Counted from the first letter of the stretch, positions 16,414 through 24,438 are shown. The stretch: DNA of 48,206 bases from UMGS1387 sp045539625 (GCA_045539625.1 JAZQFS010000005.1:1-48206); one strand, 5' to 3'. Program-made: numbers and translations. The notes: generated by a model not told the origin, from the sequence alone.

Positions 16414-17121
16414 TTAAAATAGAAAATGTGAAAGGGGAAAGCTAAAGAAGGGCAAAAGCTCTATAAGATAGGTCATACCCTTAAGTATCAAATCTCTTGC
16501 GGAGTAAATAATTCCGTCAAGAACATTGAAGTATAAAAGTGCAAGCACGATTATCATTATATACTGCTCGTACTTGTTGTAGTAGTAAGCGATTTTTGCA
16601 GGAAGAACAGCCGTTATAATCCTTGAGCCGTCAAGCGGGGGAATGGGGATAAGATTGAACACCGCAAGGGCTACATTGCTCAGCGAAAAGCTGATTATAA
16701 AAATCAACCATGCATTGAAAAACGGTGACGGCTGAAAAAACTGCATGGGGAACAGGTGCACCGTTGTGTACAGGCAGATAAGCCCGATAAAAGAAAGCAC
16801 CAGATTTGACAGCGGACCTGCAAGGGAAACGGCAATAAGTCCAAACCTGTAGTTTTTGAAGTTTCGTGGATTTATGGGAACAGGTCTTGCATAACCGAAG
16901 CCGAACAAAAGCATCATTATTGTACCGATTGGATCAAGGTGCTTTATGGGATTCAGTGTAAGCCTTCCGTTCCATTTTGCCGTGGTGTCGCCGCAGAGAT
17001 AGGCGGCATAGCCGTGACAGTATTCGTGGACTGTCAGAGAGATGAGAATAACGGGAATAAACAGCAAAATCTGTATGACAGCGTCCTGCGTAAATCCGTT
17101 TCTGATAAGATTGATTAACAT
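16414..17121 (-). CDS. Site-2-protease family (M50) membrane metalloprotease
   Basis: A 235-residue membrane protein. The zinc motif HEYCH lies in the first helix (His32, Glu33, His36), and the third ligand is Asp164 in NLIPIPPLDG. The size, the cytoplasmic motif AKWNGRLTLNPIKHLDPIG and the lack of a PDZ domain fit the small YwhC-like S2P group whose substrates are not known. The ATG at 17121 with AAAGGAG upstream is preferred over a start at 17220, which would overlap trmL by about 90 nt. It sits 10 nt from both neighbours. Confidence 0.88.
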   Translation of the reverse strand: MLINLIRNGFTQDAVIQILLFIPVILISLTVHEYCHGYAAYLCGDTTAKWNGRLTLNPIKHLDPIGTIMMLLFGFGYARPVPINPRNFKNYRFGLIAVSLAGPLSNLVLSFIGLICLYTTVHLFPMQFFQPSPFFNAWLIFIISFSLSNVALAVFNLIPIPPLDGSRIITAVLPAKIAYYYNKYEQYIMIIVLALLYFNVLDGIIYSARDLILKGMTYLIELLPFFSFPLSHFLF

Positions 17122-17131
17122 TTTTTCTCCT

Positions 17132-17632
17132 TTATTCGTCGCAGAAAAGCTTGAGAAAGCCTGCGTCCTCAAGACCGTCAAAATCACACTGACGCAGTAC
17201 CTCGTATACTGCAATTGCAACGGAATTTGACAGATTGAGGCTTCTAATGTGGCTGAGCATGGGTATTCTTACGCATTTGTCAAGGTTGTTTTTCAGTATT
17301 TCCTCAGGGATTCCCGCCGACTCCTTGCCGAAAATAAGATAGCTGTTTTCGGGGTAGGAGACCTGTGTATAGCATTTGGGGGCTTTTGTGGAAAAATAGA
17401 AAAAGTGACCGCCCTCGTTTTTTTGGTAGAATTCCTCTATGTTCTTGTAATAATGAACATCAAGATACTGCCAGTAATCAAGCCCTGCTCTTTTTAATTT
17501 TGCATCGGTTATTTCAAAGCCGAAGGGCTCTATCATATGAAGCGATATGCCTGTTGCGGCACAGGTTCTTGATATGTTTCCTGTGTTCTGCGGAATTTCA
17601 GGCTCCAAAAGTACAACATTAAGCTTTGCCAT
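17132..17632 (-). CDS. trmL: tRNA (cytidine/uridine-34 2'-O)-methyltransferase TrmL
   Basis: A 166-residue SPOUT methyltransferase, about the family length. LNVVLLEPEIPQNTGNISRTCAATG at the N-terminus, YLIFGKESAGIPEEIL, and IPMLSHIRSLNLSNSVAIAVYE form the trefoil knot and SAM site. TrmL 2'-O-methylates the wobble base of tRNA-Leu isoacceptors. The start lies 2 nt after the LUD gene, so the two are probably translated together; GGGAGAGGAA is about 13 nt upstream. Confidence 0.93.
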   Translation of the reverse strand: MAKLNVVLLEPEIPQNTGNISRTCAATGISLHMIEPFGFEITDAKLKRAGLDYWQYLDVHYYKNIEEFYQKNEGGHFFYFSTKAPKCYTQVSYPENSYLIFGKESAGIPEEILKNNLDKCVRIPMLSHIRSLNLSNSVAIAVYEVLRQCDFDGLEDAGFLKLFCDE

Positions 17633-17634
17633 TT

Positions 17635-18282
17635 TTAATAACCAAGTTCCTCTCCCACAAGTATAACCTTAATTCTGTCCTTGAAGCGGGGCATCTGATG
17701 ACCTGTGATAACGGCTGTTGCACAGATTCTTGAGTCGCTCATACAGTTTACGCATCTGCCTGTCTGTGTGCAGGGAGAGTCTGTCTTAAGACGAACTGCG
17801 TTTGAGGGGGCCGCAATTTCGCAAACCCTCTTTTTTGCCTCGTCAACGTCCTTTACGATTTTGTTGTAGCCTGCCACCACAATTACGCTTTTAGGTCCGT
17901 AAATGAGAGCGGCAATTCTGTTGCCGTTGCCGTCAACATTGTAAAGCTCGCCTTTTTCGGTGATGGCGTTGGAGCTCATAAAGTAAGCATCAGCACTAAA
18001 GGACTGCATATAAATATCGGAAACCTGAGAGGGAGTAAGTCCGCTTTCGTACCTGTCAAGAAAGTTGTATGTACCGTTTCGCAGCATATCTATGACGCCT
18101 GCTTCAAAAAGGGACATTGAGCCGCCTACGGCAACGGTGTCGCCGGGGTGTATCAGCGTTGAAATAACATCGAGAGCCTCCTCGGTGTTTTCAACACATT
18201 CGCAGTAGATGTTGTTTTTTCTGAGAGCTTCTGCGCATCTTTCCATTTTAAGTCTGATGATTTCGTACTTGTTCTTGTCCAT
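17635..18282 (-). CDS. LUD-domain (lactate utilisation-like) protein
   Basis: A 215-residue protein of one LUD domain (DUF162): GDTVAVGGSMSLFEAGVID, a SADAYFMSSNAITEKGELYNVDGNGNRIAAL-type core (about 95-125) and a Cys-rich motif (TGRCVNCMSDSRICA, about 174-188) found in small stand-alone LUD proteins of Firmicutes. LutC-like proteins take part in lactate oxidation with LutA and LutB; no lutAB is visible here, so the role of this single-gene version is uncertain. The Cys cluster could bind a metal. Second gene of the minus-strand run. Confidence 0.85.
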   Translation of the reverse strand: MDKNKYEIIRLKMERCAEALRKNNIYCECVENTEEALDVISTLIHPGDTVAVGGSMSLFEAGVIDMLRNGTYNFLDRYESGLTPSQVSDIYMQSFSADAYFMSSNAITEKGELYNVDGNGNRIAALIYGPKSVIVVAGYNKIVKDVDEAKKRVCEIAAPSNAVRLKTDSPCTQTGRCVNCMSDSRICATAVITGHQMPRFKDRIKVILVGEELGY

Positions 18283-18317
18283 AATGTATACTCCTTAGAT
18301 GTATTTCAAGGGTAAAA

Positions 18318-18923
18318 TCAGTTTTCTGCAAGATTAATGATGCTTGTGTCGTGAAGCGAGGCGTAGTTTACGGTGTATGCCGTACCGCCTGATTTGGTTT
18401 TGAGAAAGCACACACAGTAGTGGGATTTGTCTATCAGAACACGGTTACGCTTGTACAGCATTTTTACCGCTTCCTCGTAGTTTTTCGGCTTTTCGCCGTG
18501 ATAGTTTATTTCATCTGCAACGTCCATAATAAAGGAGCGAATATGATTGTCACGGCTGTTTCCTTTTTCAAATCCGCTTCGCTTGTAGGGAAGCTCAAGA
18601 ATGAGCCTGATGTCTTGGCGTTCTTTTGAAATTTCGTGTACAACGCCTGCCGCAAGTGTGTCAAAGCCTTCGGCTCCGCCTGCGTGAAACTCCTTTACGC
18701 CGCAGTTTATGAGATACAGAATGACGCTTTTCAGCTTGGGCATAAGCATAAAACGCTCCTGCTGACTTAGCTGTCGGTGTCCCGTAAATGAGCAGGAATA
18801 CCGTCTGTTGTCGTACTCGATAAAAGGCTCGGCACAGGCGGCACTTTGGTCAAAATCAATGTCGCTGTCAAGACTGTCAAAATCTATGTCATCAAAAAAA
18901 TCAGGCTGATTGTTTATATCCAA
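18318..18923 (-). CDS. SLOG-family (DUF1273/YpsA-like) protein
   Basis: A 201-residue protein. After an Asp-rich N-terminal tail (about 1-35) comes a Rossmann-like SLOG domain with CSFTGHRQL, FHAGGAEGFDTLAA and LPYKRSGFEKG, as in DUF1273 proteins. SLOG domains bind nucleotide- or NAD-derived ligands; YpsA affects cell division in Bacillus (known), but the biochemical role is open. The TTG start at 18923 is preferred because GGGGTG lies 5 nt upstream; an in-frame ATG at 18947 lacks an RBS. The Asp-rich tail of about 30 residues is unusual and may be a separate low-complexity arm. First gene of the minus-strand run down to scpA. Confidence 0.75.
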   Translation of the reverse strand: MDINNQPDFFDDIDFDSLDSDIDFDQSAACAEPFIEYDNRRYSCSFTGHRQLSQQERFMLMPKLKSVILYLINCGVKEFHAGGAEGFDTLAAGVVHEISKERQDIRLILELPYKRSGFEKGNSRDNHIRSFIMDVADEINYHGEKPKNYEEAVKMLYKRNRVLIDKSHYCVCFLKTKSGGTAYTVNYASLHDTSIINLAEN

Positions 18924-19030
18924 GCTAACACCCCGTAAATTACACATATACACGATTATTATAACCCTTGTATATGTCAAGAGTATTAATATTTTTCCCT
19001 ATAACTTTCAACTTTACGTGATGGCATGCA

Positions 19031-19061
19031 GACAAAAAGAAGCTGCCTCGCAAGAAGCAGC
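19031..19061 (-). terminator. Terminator of the EF-G-like gene
   Basis: On the minus strand, GCTGCTTC-TTGC-GAGGCAGC (7 of 8 paired) followed by TTCTTTTTGTC. Confidence 0.8.
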
Positions 19062-19084
19062 CTCTGAGGTGTTTGATTTTGTTT

Positions 19085-21142
19085 TTATGCGTTCTTCTTT
19101 GCTTCGTCGATAATCTTCTGAGCAGCAGGACCGGGAACTTCTTCGTATCTCGCAAGCTCCATATCGAAGCTGCCGCGTCCCTGAGTCATTGCACGAAGGT
19201 TGATAACATAGTTGGAAAGCTCGGCAAGAGGAACTTCGGCTTCAACCATTGTGTAACCGTTTCTGTCTTCAATGGGATTCATACCCATAACACGTCCGCG
19301 TCTCTTGTTAAGGTCGCCCATAACGTCACCCACAAGGGATTCGGGAACGGAAATCTGCATGGAGTAAACAGGCTCGAGAAGAACGGGAGCTGCCTTGGGC
19401 AAACCTTCCTTGAAAGCAAGGATAGCCGCAAGCTTAAAGGAAATTTCGTTGGAGTCAACGTCATGGTATGAGCCGTCGAACAGGTCTGCTGCAAGGTTAA
19501 CTACAGGGTAGCCTGCAAGAACACCTGTCTGCATAGCTTCAATAAGTCCCTTTTCAACAGCAGGGAAGTATGTCTTGGGAACGCTTCCGCCAACAACGCT
19601 CTGTGTAAAGGTAAGACCTTCTTCAAAGCCGTGGTTGAATGTAATCTTAACGTGACCGTACTGACCTGAGCCGCCCGACTGCTTCTTGTGCTTACCTTCA
19701 ACCTGAACGCTCTTCTTGATGGTTTCACGGTATGCAATCTTTGCGTCCTTCAGCTCAACGGAAGCACCGTATCTTGCCTTAAGCTTTGAAACGGTAACGT
19801 CAAGGTGAATGTCACCGAGACCTGATACAGTAAGCTGCTTTGTTTCGGGATCATTTTCGTAAACCAAGGTTCTGTCTTCTTCAAGAAGTCTTGCAATACC
19901 CTGGCTTATCTTATCTTCGTCGCCCTTTTCCTTGGGAAGGATAGCCTTCTTCATATAAGGCTTGGGATAAGTAATTGCTTCGTAGTCAAATGCACCGCCG
20001 AGAGTGTCGTTGGTGTTTGTATCGGAAAGCTTTGCTGTCATACCGATATCGCCGCAGGCAAGCTCGTCAACTTCAATCTGCTTTTTACCGCGGATTACGT
20101 AGATGTGAGAGAACTTTTCAGGCTTACCTGTTCTGCGGTTGGTAAGAGTTGCGTCCTTCTTGAGAGAGCCGTTCATAACCTTGAAGTAAGACATCTTTCC
20201 TACGAAGGGATCTGCTACGGTCTTGAATACAAATATGGAAGAATCTCCGATTTCGGAAGGCTTAACGCTGTTTCCTTCTGCATCTCTTTCACCAAGTCTG
20301 TCAAGGGGATTGGGGAAGGAGGAAGCCGCAATATCAAGGAAGGAAGCAATACCTGTTGCCTTGGCAGCAGAACCTACGAATACGGGAGAAATTGCACCGG
20401 AAATGATACCCTTGTTGAGAGCTTCCTGCATTTCTTCAAGTGTAAATTCTTCACCTTCAAAGAACTTTTCAAGCATTTCATCACTTGTGGATGCAACGGA
20501 CTCTACAAGTCTTTCTCTGAAGTGAGCAATCTTGTCAACACTTTCTTCGGGGACGGGAATTTCAGAGGTTTTGCCGTCGCCAAGATACTCGAAGCCCTTC
20601 ATTGTTACAAGGTCAACGTAACCCTTAAGCTGTCTGTCTATAATTATAGGTACTTCGATGGGACATACGGAGTTACCGAACTTAATACGCATAGCCTCGA
20701 TAGCCTTACCGAAATTAGCGTTTTCGTCGTCCATCTTGTTGATGAAAAATGCCTTGGGCACTCTTGCACGTGTTGCATATTCCCATGCAAGCTCACTGCC
20801 TACGTCAACGCCGCTTTTTGCGTCCATAACGATAAGAGCCGTACCTGCAACTCTCAGTCCCTGTGCAACTTCACCTGAGAAGTCCTGATAACCGGGGGTG
20901 TCGATAAGGTTTATCTTAACGCCCTTCCATGTAAGAGGAGCTATAGCTGTTGATAATGAGAATTTTCTCTTTATTTCCTCCGCATCAAAGTCACAAACTG
21001 TATTTCCGTCATCTGTTTTTCCAAGACGGTCTGTTTCTTTTGCTAAACAGAGCATAGCCTCTGCAAGTGAGGTCTTTCCGTTACCTCCGTGTCCGAGAAG
21101 ACACACGTTTCTTATGTTTTTGGTTTCAATTAAATTGCCCAT
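19085..21142 (-). CDS. Elongation factor G-like GTPase (divergent FusA2 type)
   Basis: A 685-residue translational GTPase with full EF-G architecture: G domain, domain II, III, IV and V. G1 is GHGGNGKT (17-24) instead of the canonical AHIDAGKT of EF-G; G3 is DTPGYQDF (81-88), G4 NKMD (135-138), G5 GSAAKA. The altered G1 and missing usual switch I sequence place it in the EF-G-like paralogue group, so the main EF-G is expected elsewhere in the genome (inferred). Domain IV (GGSGQYGHV) is present, so ribosome translocation or recycling activity is possible. RBS AAAGGAG. It has a strong own promoter and terminator and stands alone. Confidence 0.88.
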   Translation of the reverse strand: MGNLIETKNIRNVCLLGHGGNGKTSLAEAMLCLAKETDRLGKTDDGNTVCDFDAEEIKRKFSLSTAIAPLTWKGVKINLIDTPGYQDFSGEVAQGLRVAGTALIVMDAKSGVDVGSELAWEYATRARVPKAFFINKMDDENANFGKAIEAMRIKFGNSVCPIEVPIIIDRQLKGYVDLVTMKGFEYLGDGKTSEIPVPEESVDKIAHFRERLVESVASTSDEMLEKFFEGEEFTLEEMQEALNKGIISGAISPVFVGSAAKATGIASFLDIAASSFPNPLDRLGERDAEGNSVKPSEIGDSSIFVFKTVADPFVGKMSYFKVMNGSLKKDATLTNRRTGKPEKFSHIYVIRGKKQIEVDELACGDIGMTAKLSDTNTNDTLGGAFDYEAITYPKPYMKKAILPKEKGDEDKISQGIARLLEEDRTLVYENDPETKQLTVSGLGDIHLDVTVSKLKARYGASVELKDAKIAYRETIKKSVQVEGKHKKQSGGSGQYGHVKITFNHGFEEGLTFTQSVVGGSVPKTYFPAVEKGLIEAMQTGVLAGYPVVNLAADLFDGSYHDVDSNEISFKLAAILAFKEGLPKAAPVLLEPVYSMQISVPESLVGDVMGDLNKRRGRVMGMNPIEDRNGYTMVEAEVPLAELSNYVINLRAMTQGRGSFDMELARYEEVPGPAAQKIIDEAKKNA

Positions 21143-21255
21143 TACCTTTTAGCTCCTTTCACAGCTTTATATTTTAAGGAAGTGCCGTAAATGGCTGCAC
21201 TCTTTCATACATTTTAAATAGATTTTTTTGGGTTGAAAGCGAAGTCCTTGTTAGT

Positions 21256-21284
21256 ATTATACAATAAAACGGTGTTGTTTTCAA
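21256..21284 (-). promoter_or_regulatory. Sigma-A promoter of the EF-G-like gene
   Basis: On the minus strand, TTGAAA (21284-21279), 17-nt spacer, TATAAT (21261-21256), about 114 nt upstream of the start codon. Confidence 0.85.
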
Positions 21285-21363
21285 TGCACAATTATGCTAT
21301 ATATTTGATAATGTTTTTGTGCACGTTGCACAAGTGGGTTTTTCTTTCTATCTATCTTTCTTT

Positions 21364-21418
21364 TAAAGTTACTTAATGTAACGCAGGGGATTTCGGAGCC
21401 TGCGGGCTCCGACCTTCT
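21364..21418 (-). repeat. CGCA-loop hairpin element R3 (inverted, diverged copy)
   Basis: On the minus strand it reads hairpin CGGAGCC-CGCA-GGCTCCG (21411-21394), then GAAATCCCC, then a GTTAC...GTAAC palindrome. It has the same order of parts as R1 and R2 near 22.0-22.2 kb but a different stem sequence. Confidence 0.7.
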
Positions 21419-21419
21419 T

Positions 21420-22001
21420 TTGACCCGCCTCAAAAGAAGGCAAAAACGCTCCCCTCAATGGAGGAGTCCTCGGTGTGCACAAGATTAAAAAGATAAGCAC
21501 AGCACACAAAACATACTCTCTGCTAACCCGCACACCTGCGGATTTCCTCCAGCCGGGGAGGCTTCCACCTTTCTTTAGCCGTAGTGCGGATTTTTATTAT
21601 TTATAATCGGTGTTGCCTTTTGCTCTCTGCTAAAGGTGATTGTAATTTTAACGGTGTTATAATACTCAAAAACGGCAGCTTTTTTTATGTTCGCCAAGCG
21701 AGAACACCAACTTACTGCCCCATTATTGCTGTACTGCTTATTAAAGTGGGAGTACATCTCACGGACAAGCTTTGCAACAAACCCCGACTTTTTATCGGTG
21801 CCAATCCTACCACTACGCCAAAATGAGGGTGGAAGGCTCCCCGCCGTGGAGGGAAGTCAGCGGAGGTCGGGAGCAGTGCATAATAGTACGTACTACCAGA
21901 ACGTCGGAGACCTTTATCTCCCACGGTCGCAATCAGCACAGAGATAATATCCCCGACCGAGCCATCCCTCCGTTGAGGGGGCTGTTTTGATACTTTTCCA
22001 G
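21420..22001. other. Gene-free spacer with palindromes, possible decayed sequence
   Basis: Several short ORFs in both directions occur here but none has an RBS, protein-like composition or a recognisable domain. Visible structure: CTTCTTTTGA and TCAAAAGAAG arms (21414-21439), the 12-bp palindrome TAGTACGTACTA (21884-21895), and GC-rich GGAGG/CCTCC-type inverted stretches at 21826-21860 and 21963-21981. The composition suggests a remnant of mobile or repeat DNA rather than a gene. Confidence 0.5.
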
Positions 22002-22002
22002 A

Positions 22003-22065
22003 GGGAAAAGTATGACTCGCTCGTCGCAACGAGCGAAATTCCCCAAAGATACATAATGTAACTAA
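22003..22065 (+). repeat. CGCA-loop hairpin element R1
   Basis: GGGAAAAGTATG, then hairpin CGCTCGT-CGCA-ACGAGCG (22018-22035), then AAATTCCCC and AGATACATAATGTAACT. GGGAA and TTCCC can close an outer stem. Confidence 0.85.
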
Positions 22066-22111
22066 GAAAACGGGACGATGTGGGCATCGTCCCCTACGAA
22101 AAAGAAGAATA

Positions 22112-22174
22112 GGGAAAAGTATGGCTCGCCGTCCGCAGACGGCGAAATTCCCCTGAGATACATAATGTAACTTA
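22112..22174 (+). repeat. CGCA-loop hairpin element R2
   Basis: The same parts as R1 in the same order (GGGAAAAGTATG, hairpin, AAATTCCCC, AGATACATAATGTAACT), but the stem is CGCCGTC-CGCA-GACGGCG (22127-22144). Flanks are almost unchanged while the stem differs at several paired positions. Between R1 and R2 lies another hairpin, GGGACGATG...CATCGTCCC (22072-22093). Confidence 0.88.
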
Positions 22175-22183
22175 AAAAAGTAA

Positions 22184-22216
22184 TAAAAAAACTGCCTTCA
22201 CTTGCGTAAAGACAGT
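22184..22216 (-). terminator. Terminator of dapAB
   Basis: On the minus strand an 11-bp stem (ACTGTCTTTAC/GTGAAGGCAGT with two G-U pairs), a GCAA tetraloop and TTTTTTTA. It starts 22 nt past the dapB stop. Confidence 0.88.
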
Positions 22217-22237
22217 AAAATAAATCAAATGGAAAAA

Positions 22238-22993
22238 TTACATTATTTCTTTCAGAACACAGCTCATATCGTACATTCCCGCACCCTTGCCCTTCATAAA
22301 GGAGGCTGCCTTTAATGCACCGTCTGCGAAAACCTCACGAGAAAGAGCAGAGTGACGCAGAGTTACGTTTTCGTTTCTTCCTGCAAAAATAACCTCGTGC
22401 TCGCCCACAATTGAGCCGCCTCTTACCGAGTGTATGCCGATTTCCGATGCAGCTCTCTTCTGACGTCTGCCGGTTCTGTCGTAGACGTATTCGGCATCGC
22501 TCTTTACACCCTTGATGCCGTCTGCAATCATAAGTGCCGTTCCGCTGGGAGCATCAAGCTTCTGGTTGTGGTGCTGCTCAATGATTTCTATGTCAAAGCC
22601 GTCTAAAATTTCAGCGGCTTTTTTTGAAAGCTCTATAAGAAGGTTTATGCCAAGGCTCATATTTCCGCTTCTGAAAAGAGGTGCTGTTTTGCTTGTTTCG
22701 CCGATGAGAGCTAACTCATCCTCGGTATAGCCTGTTGTGCAGAAGATTACGGGAGTGCCTGTTCTTACTGCGTATGCACATAAAGCCTTGCAGGCAGAGT
22801 GATGTGAAAAGTCTATGACAGCATCAGCCTTTGCATCGATTTCGTCTATTGTGCAGGCTGTGGGAAATTCGTGGGGGACACCTAAATTCACGTCAACGCC
22901 TGCAATAATTGTGTAGGAGTCGCTTTTTGAACAGTAATCCTCTATAGCTTTTCCCATTCTGCCGTTTATTCCGCATACGATAATGTTAACCAT
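22238..22993 (-). CDS. dapB: 4-hydroxy-tetrahydrodipicolinate reductase
   Basis: A 251-residue enzyme that reduces hydroxy-tetrahydrodipicolinate in the diaminopimelate/lysine pathway. The N-terminal nucleotide-binding loop is CGINGRMG, and the catalytic His/Lys motif is EQHHNQKLDAPSGTA; both match the family. The ATG at 22993 is preferred to the ATG at 23002 because AAAGGA directly abuts the latter and is 9 nt from the former. It lies 69 nt after dapA, separated by a hairpin that may lower expression of dapB relative to dapA. Confidence 0.95.
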   Translation of the reverse strand: MVNIIVCGINGRMGKAIEDYCSKSDSYTIIAGVDVNLGVPHEFPTACTIDEIDAKADAVIDFSHHSACKALCAYAVRTGTPVIFCTTGYTEDELALIGETSKTAPLFRSGNMSLGINLLIELSKKAAEILDGFDIEIIEQHHNQKLDAPSGTALMIADGIKGVKSDAEYVYDRTGRRQKRAASEIGIHSVRGGSIVGEHEVIFAGRNENVTLRHSALSREVFADGALKAASFMKGKGAGMYDMSCVLKEIM

Positions 22994-23024
22994 TTTTTTC
23001 ATTCCTTTGTATTAATAAAAATTC

Positions 23025-23051
23025 AGCCGCCGCCATTTTCGTGACGACGGC
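23025..23051 (-). terminator. Hairpin between dapA and dapB, possible attenuator
   Basis: On the minus strand GCCGTCGTC pairs with GGCGGCGGC around a short loop, followed by TGAATTTTTATT. The T-run is offset by four bases, so partial termination is more likely than full. Confidence 0.6.
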
Positions 23052-23062
23052 ATATGTTTGCT

Positions 23063-23950
23063 TTAGAATTTGATTCCTGCTTCCTTCATAATGGCTACCA
23101 TCTTTTCTCTGTTGGCAGGTGCCATTTCACAAAGAGGAAGTCTGATTGCATTGGTGCAGAAGCCAAGCTCGTTCATTGCCGCCTTTGCGGGAATGGGGTT
23201 GGTTTCGCAGAAGAGGGCGTTAATAAGAGGAAGATACTTAAGCTGAAGAGCAGCCGCTTCCTTTACCTTGCCCTCAGCCATAAGAGCACACATTTCGTGG
23301 GTTTCACGGGGAACAACATTTGAAAGAACCGAGATTACACCCACACCGCCAAGTGCCATAATGGGAACAATCTGGTCGTCGTTGCCTGAGATGACATCAA
23401 GATTGTCGCCGCAAAGGTGAATTGTTTCGGCAATTGATGAAATATCGCCGTTTGCTTCCTTGGCAGCTACAATGTTTTCGTGGTAAGAAAGCTCCTTGTA
23501 GGTTGCAGGCTGAATGTTCATACCTGTTCTTGAAGGAACGTTGTAAACGATCATGGGCTTGTTAACCTGATCTGCAATTGTCGTAAAATGCTTTACAATG
23601 CCTCTCTGAGTTGTCTTGTTGTAGTAGGGAGTAACAAGCAAAAGACCGTCAGCACCCATCTCGCATGCATGAACCGAAAGGTCTATTGCGTATCGGGTAT
23701 CGTTGCTTCCTGTTCCTGCAATTACGGGAACACGTCCTGCGGCGGCATTTATACAGCACTTGATAAGGTCTCTGTGCTCGGTGTCGTCAAGGGTTGCCGA
23801 CTCGCCTGTGGTGCCGCAAACAACAAGGGCATCAATTTTGCTTTGAATCTGGCTTTCAACTAACTTTTCAAAGGCGGTAAAGTCAATTTTGCCGTCTTCC
23901 TTCATAGGGGTAATCAATGCGGTAATTGCACCCTTAAAAGTGTTCTTCAT
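23063..23950 (-). CDS. dapA: 4-hydroxy-tetrahydrodipicolinate synthase
   Basis: A 295-residue TIM-barrel aldolase that condenses pyruvate with aspartate semialdehyde. The Schiff-base lysine is Lys164 (AAKEANGD), the proton-relay Tyr is Tyr136 (YNVPSRTG), and CGTTGE (45-50) supplies the Thr residues. Length is standard. GGGAG lies 12 nt upstream of the ATG, somewhat distant. Expression is under the lysine riboswitch directly upstream. Confidence 0.96.
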   Translation of the reverse strand: MKNTFKGAITALITPMKEDGKIDFTAFEKLVESQIQSKIDALVVCGTTGESATLDDTEHRDLIKCCINAAAGRVPVIAGTGSNDTRYAIDLSVHACEMGADGLLLVTPYYNKTTQRGIVKHFTTIADQVNKPMIVYNVPSRTGMNIQPATYKELSYHENIVAAKEANGDISSIAETIHLCGDNLDVISGNDDQIVPIMALGGVGVISVLSNVVPRETHEMCALMAEGKVKEAAALQLKYLPLINALFCETNPIPAKAAMNELGFCTNAIRLPLCEMAPANREKMVAIMKEAGIKF

Positions 23951-24003
23951 AATAAATATATCTCCCTTCGGAATGTTGGTTTGGTGGAATTTCGCAAGTG
24001 CAA

Positions 24004-24260
24004 CAAAAAAACGCCGAAATCACTATCGGCGGTTTTACCCTGTAAGAAGCAACAAACAAGCGACTCTTACCCCGATAGCACAACACGCAACCATAGCTCA
24101 ACACGCACCAAGTTTACGTGACAGTCATAAGGCTGTTAACCTTATACCCAGCTCCCGGACAGCCAATCCGATGCTTCGGCGTTTTCCCCTTTTGCTTTTT
24201 TTCCGCAAGGCTTATACGGAATGTGACAAAAAAGCTACTCTTGTCAAACGCACCTCTATC
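24004..24260 (-). ncRNA. Lysine riboswitch (L-box) with terminator/antiterminator
   Basis: On the minus strand the leader begins GATAGAGGTGCG, continues with AAGAGTAG, AAAGGGGAAAACGCCGAAG, GAGCTGGGTATAAGG and ACTGTCAC, and closes with GTGCTATC, the conserved L-box pieces in order. P1 is GATAG (24260-24256) with CTATC (24078-24074). A terminator CGCCGA/TCGGCG plus seven T lies at 24035-24004. CTATCGG (24078-24072) is fully complementary to CCGATAG (24029-24023) in the terminator's 5' arm, so P1 formation and antitermination exclude each other. Lysine binding should stop dapAB transcription. Confidence 0.93.
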
Positions 24261-24263
24261 AAC

Positions 24264-24293
24264 ATTATATTAAATTGCACATACTTGTGACAA
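24264..24293 (-). promoter_or_regulatory. Proximal promoter of the lysine riboswitch / dapAB
   Basis: TTGTCA (24293-24288), 18-nt spacer, TATAAT (24269-24264) on the minus strand. Its start site would fall at or just inside the 5' strand of riboswitch P1. Confidence 0.7.
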
Positions 24294-24328
24294 AGCACCG
24301 AAAATTTATCAGTACTTCTACATCTGTA

Positions 24329-24357
24329 ATATTACCACGTTTGTGTGCATTTGTCAA
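24329..24357 (-). promoter_or_regulatory. Possible distal promoter of dapAB
   Basis: TTGACA (24357-24352), 17-nt spacer, TAATAT (24334-24329; four of six matches). It would give a leader about 60 nt longer that includes the whole P1 helix. Confidence 0.5.
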
Positions 24358-24438
24358 GATTTTTTTATTAATTAGACTTATTGCACAGTTTTACGGCAAA
24401 AATATATGAATTTTTCATAAAAAATACTCCTTAATCTA

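Noticed and set aside
18930..18985. TTGACA followed by TATAAT upstream of the SLOG gene
   Set aside because: The spacing is only 11 nt (14 to AATAAT), too short for a sigma-A promoter.
21575..22029. Several overlapping ORFs of 60-105 codons on both strands
   Set aside because: No RBS, no recognisable domain, Arg/Ser/Pro-rich composition and overlap with palindromes; they look like chance frames in repeat DNA.
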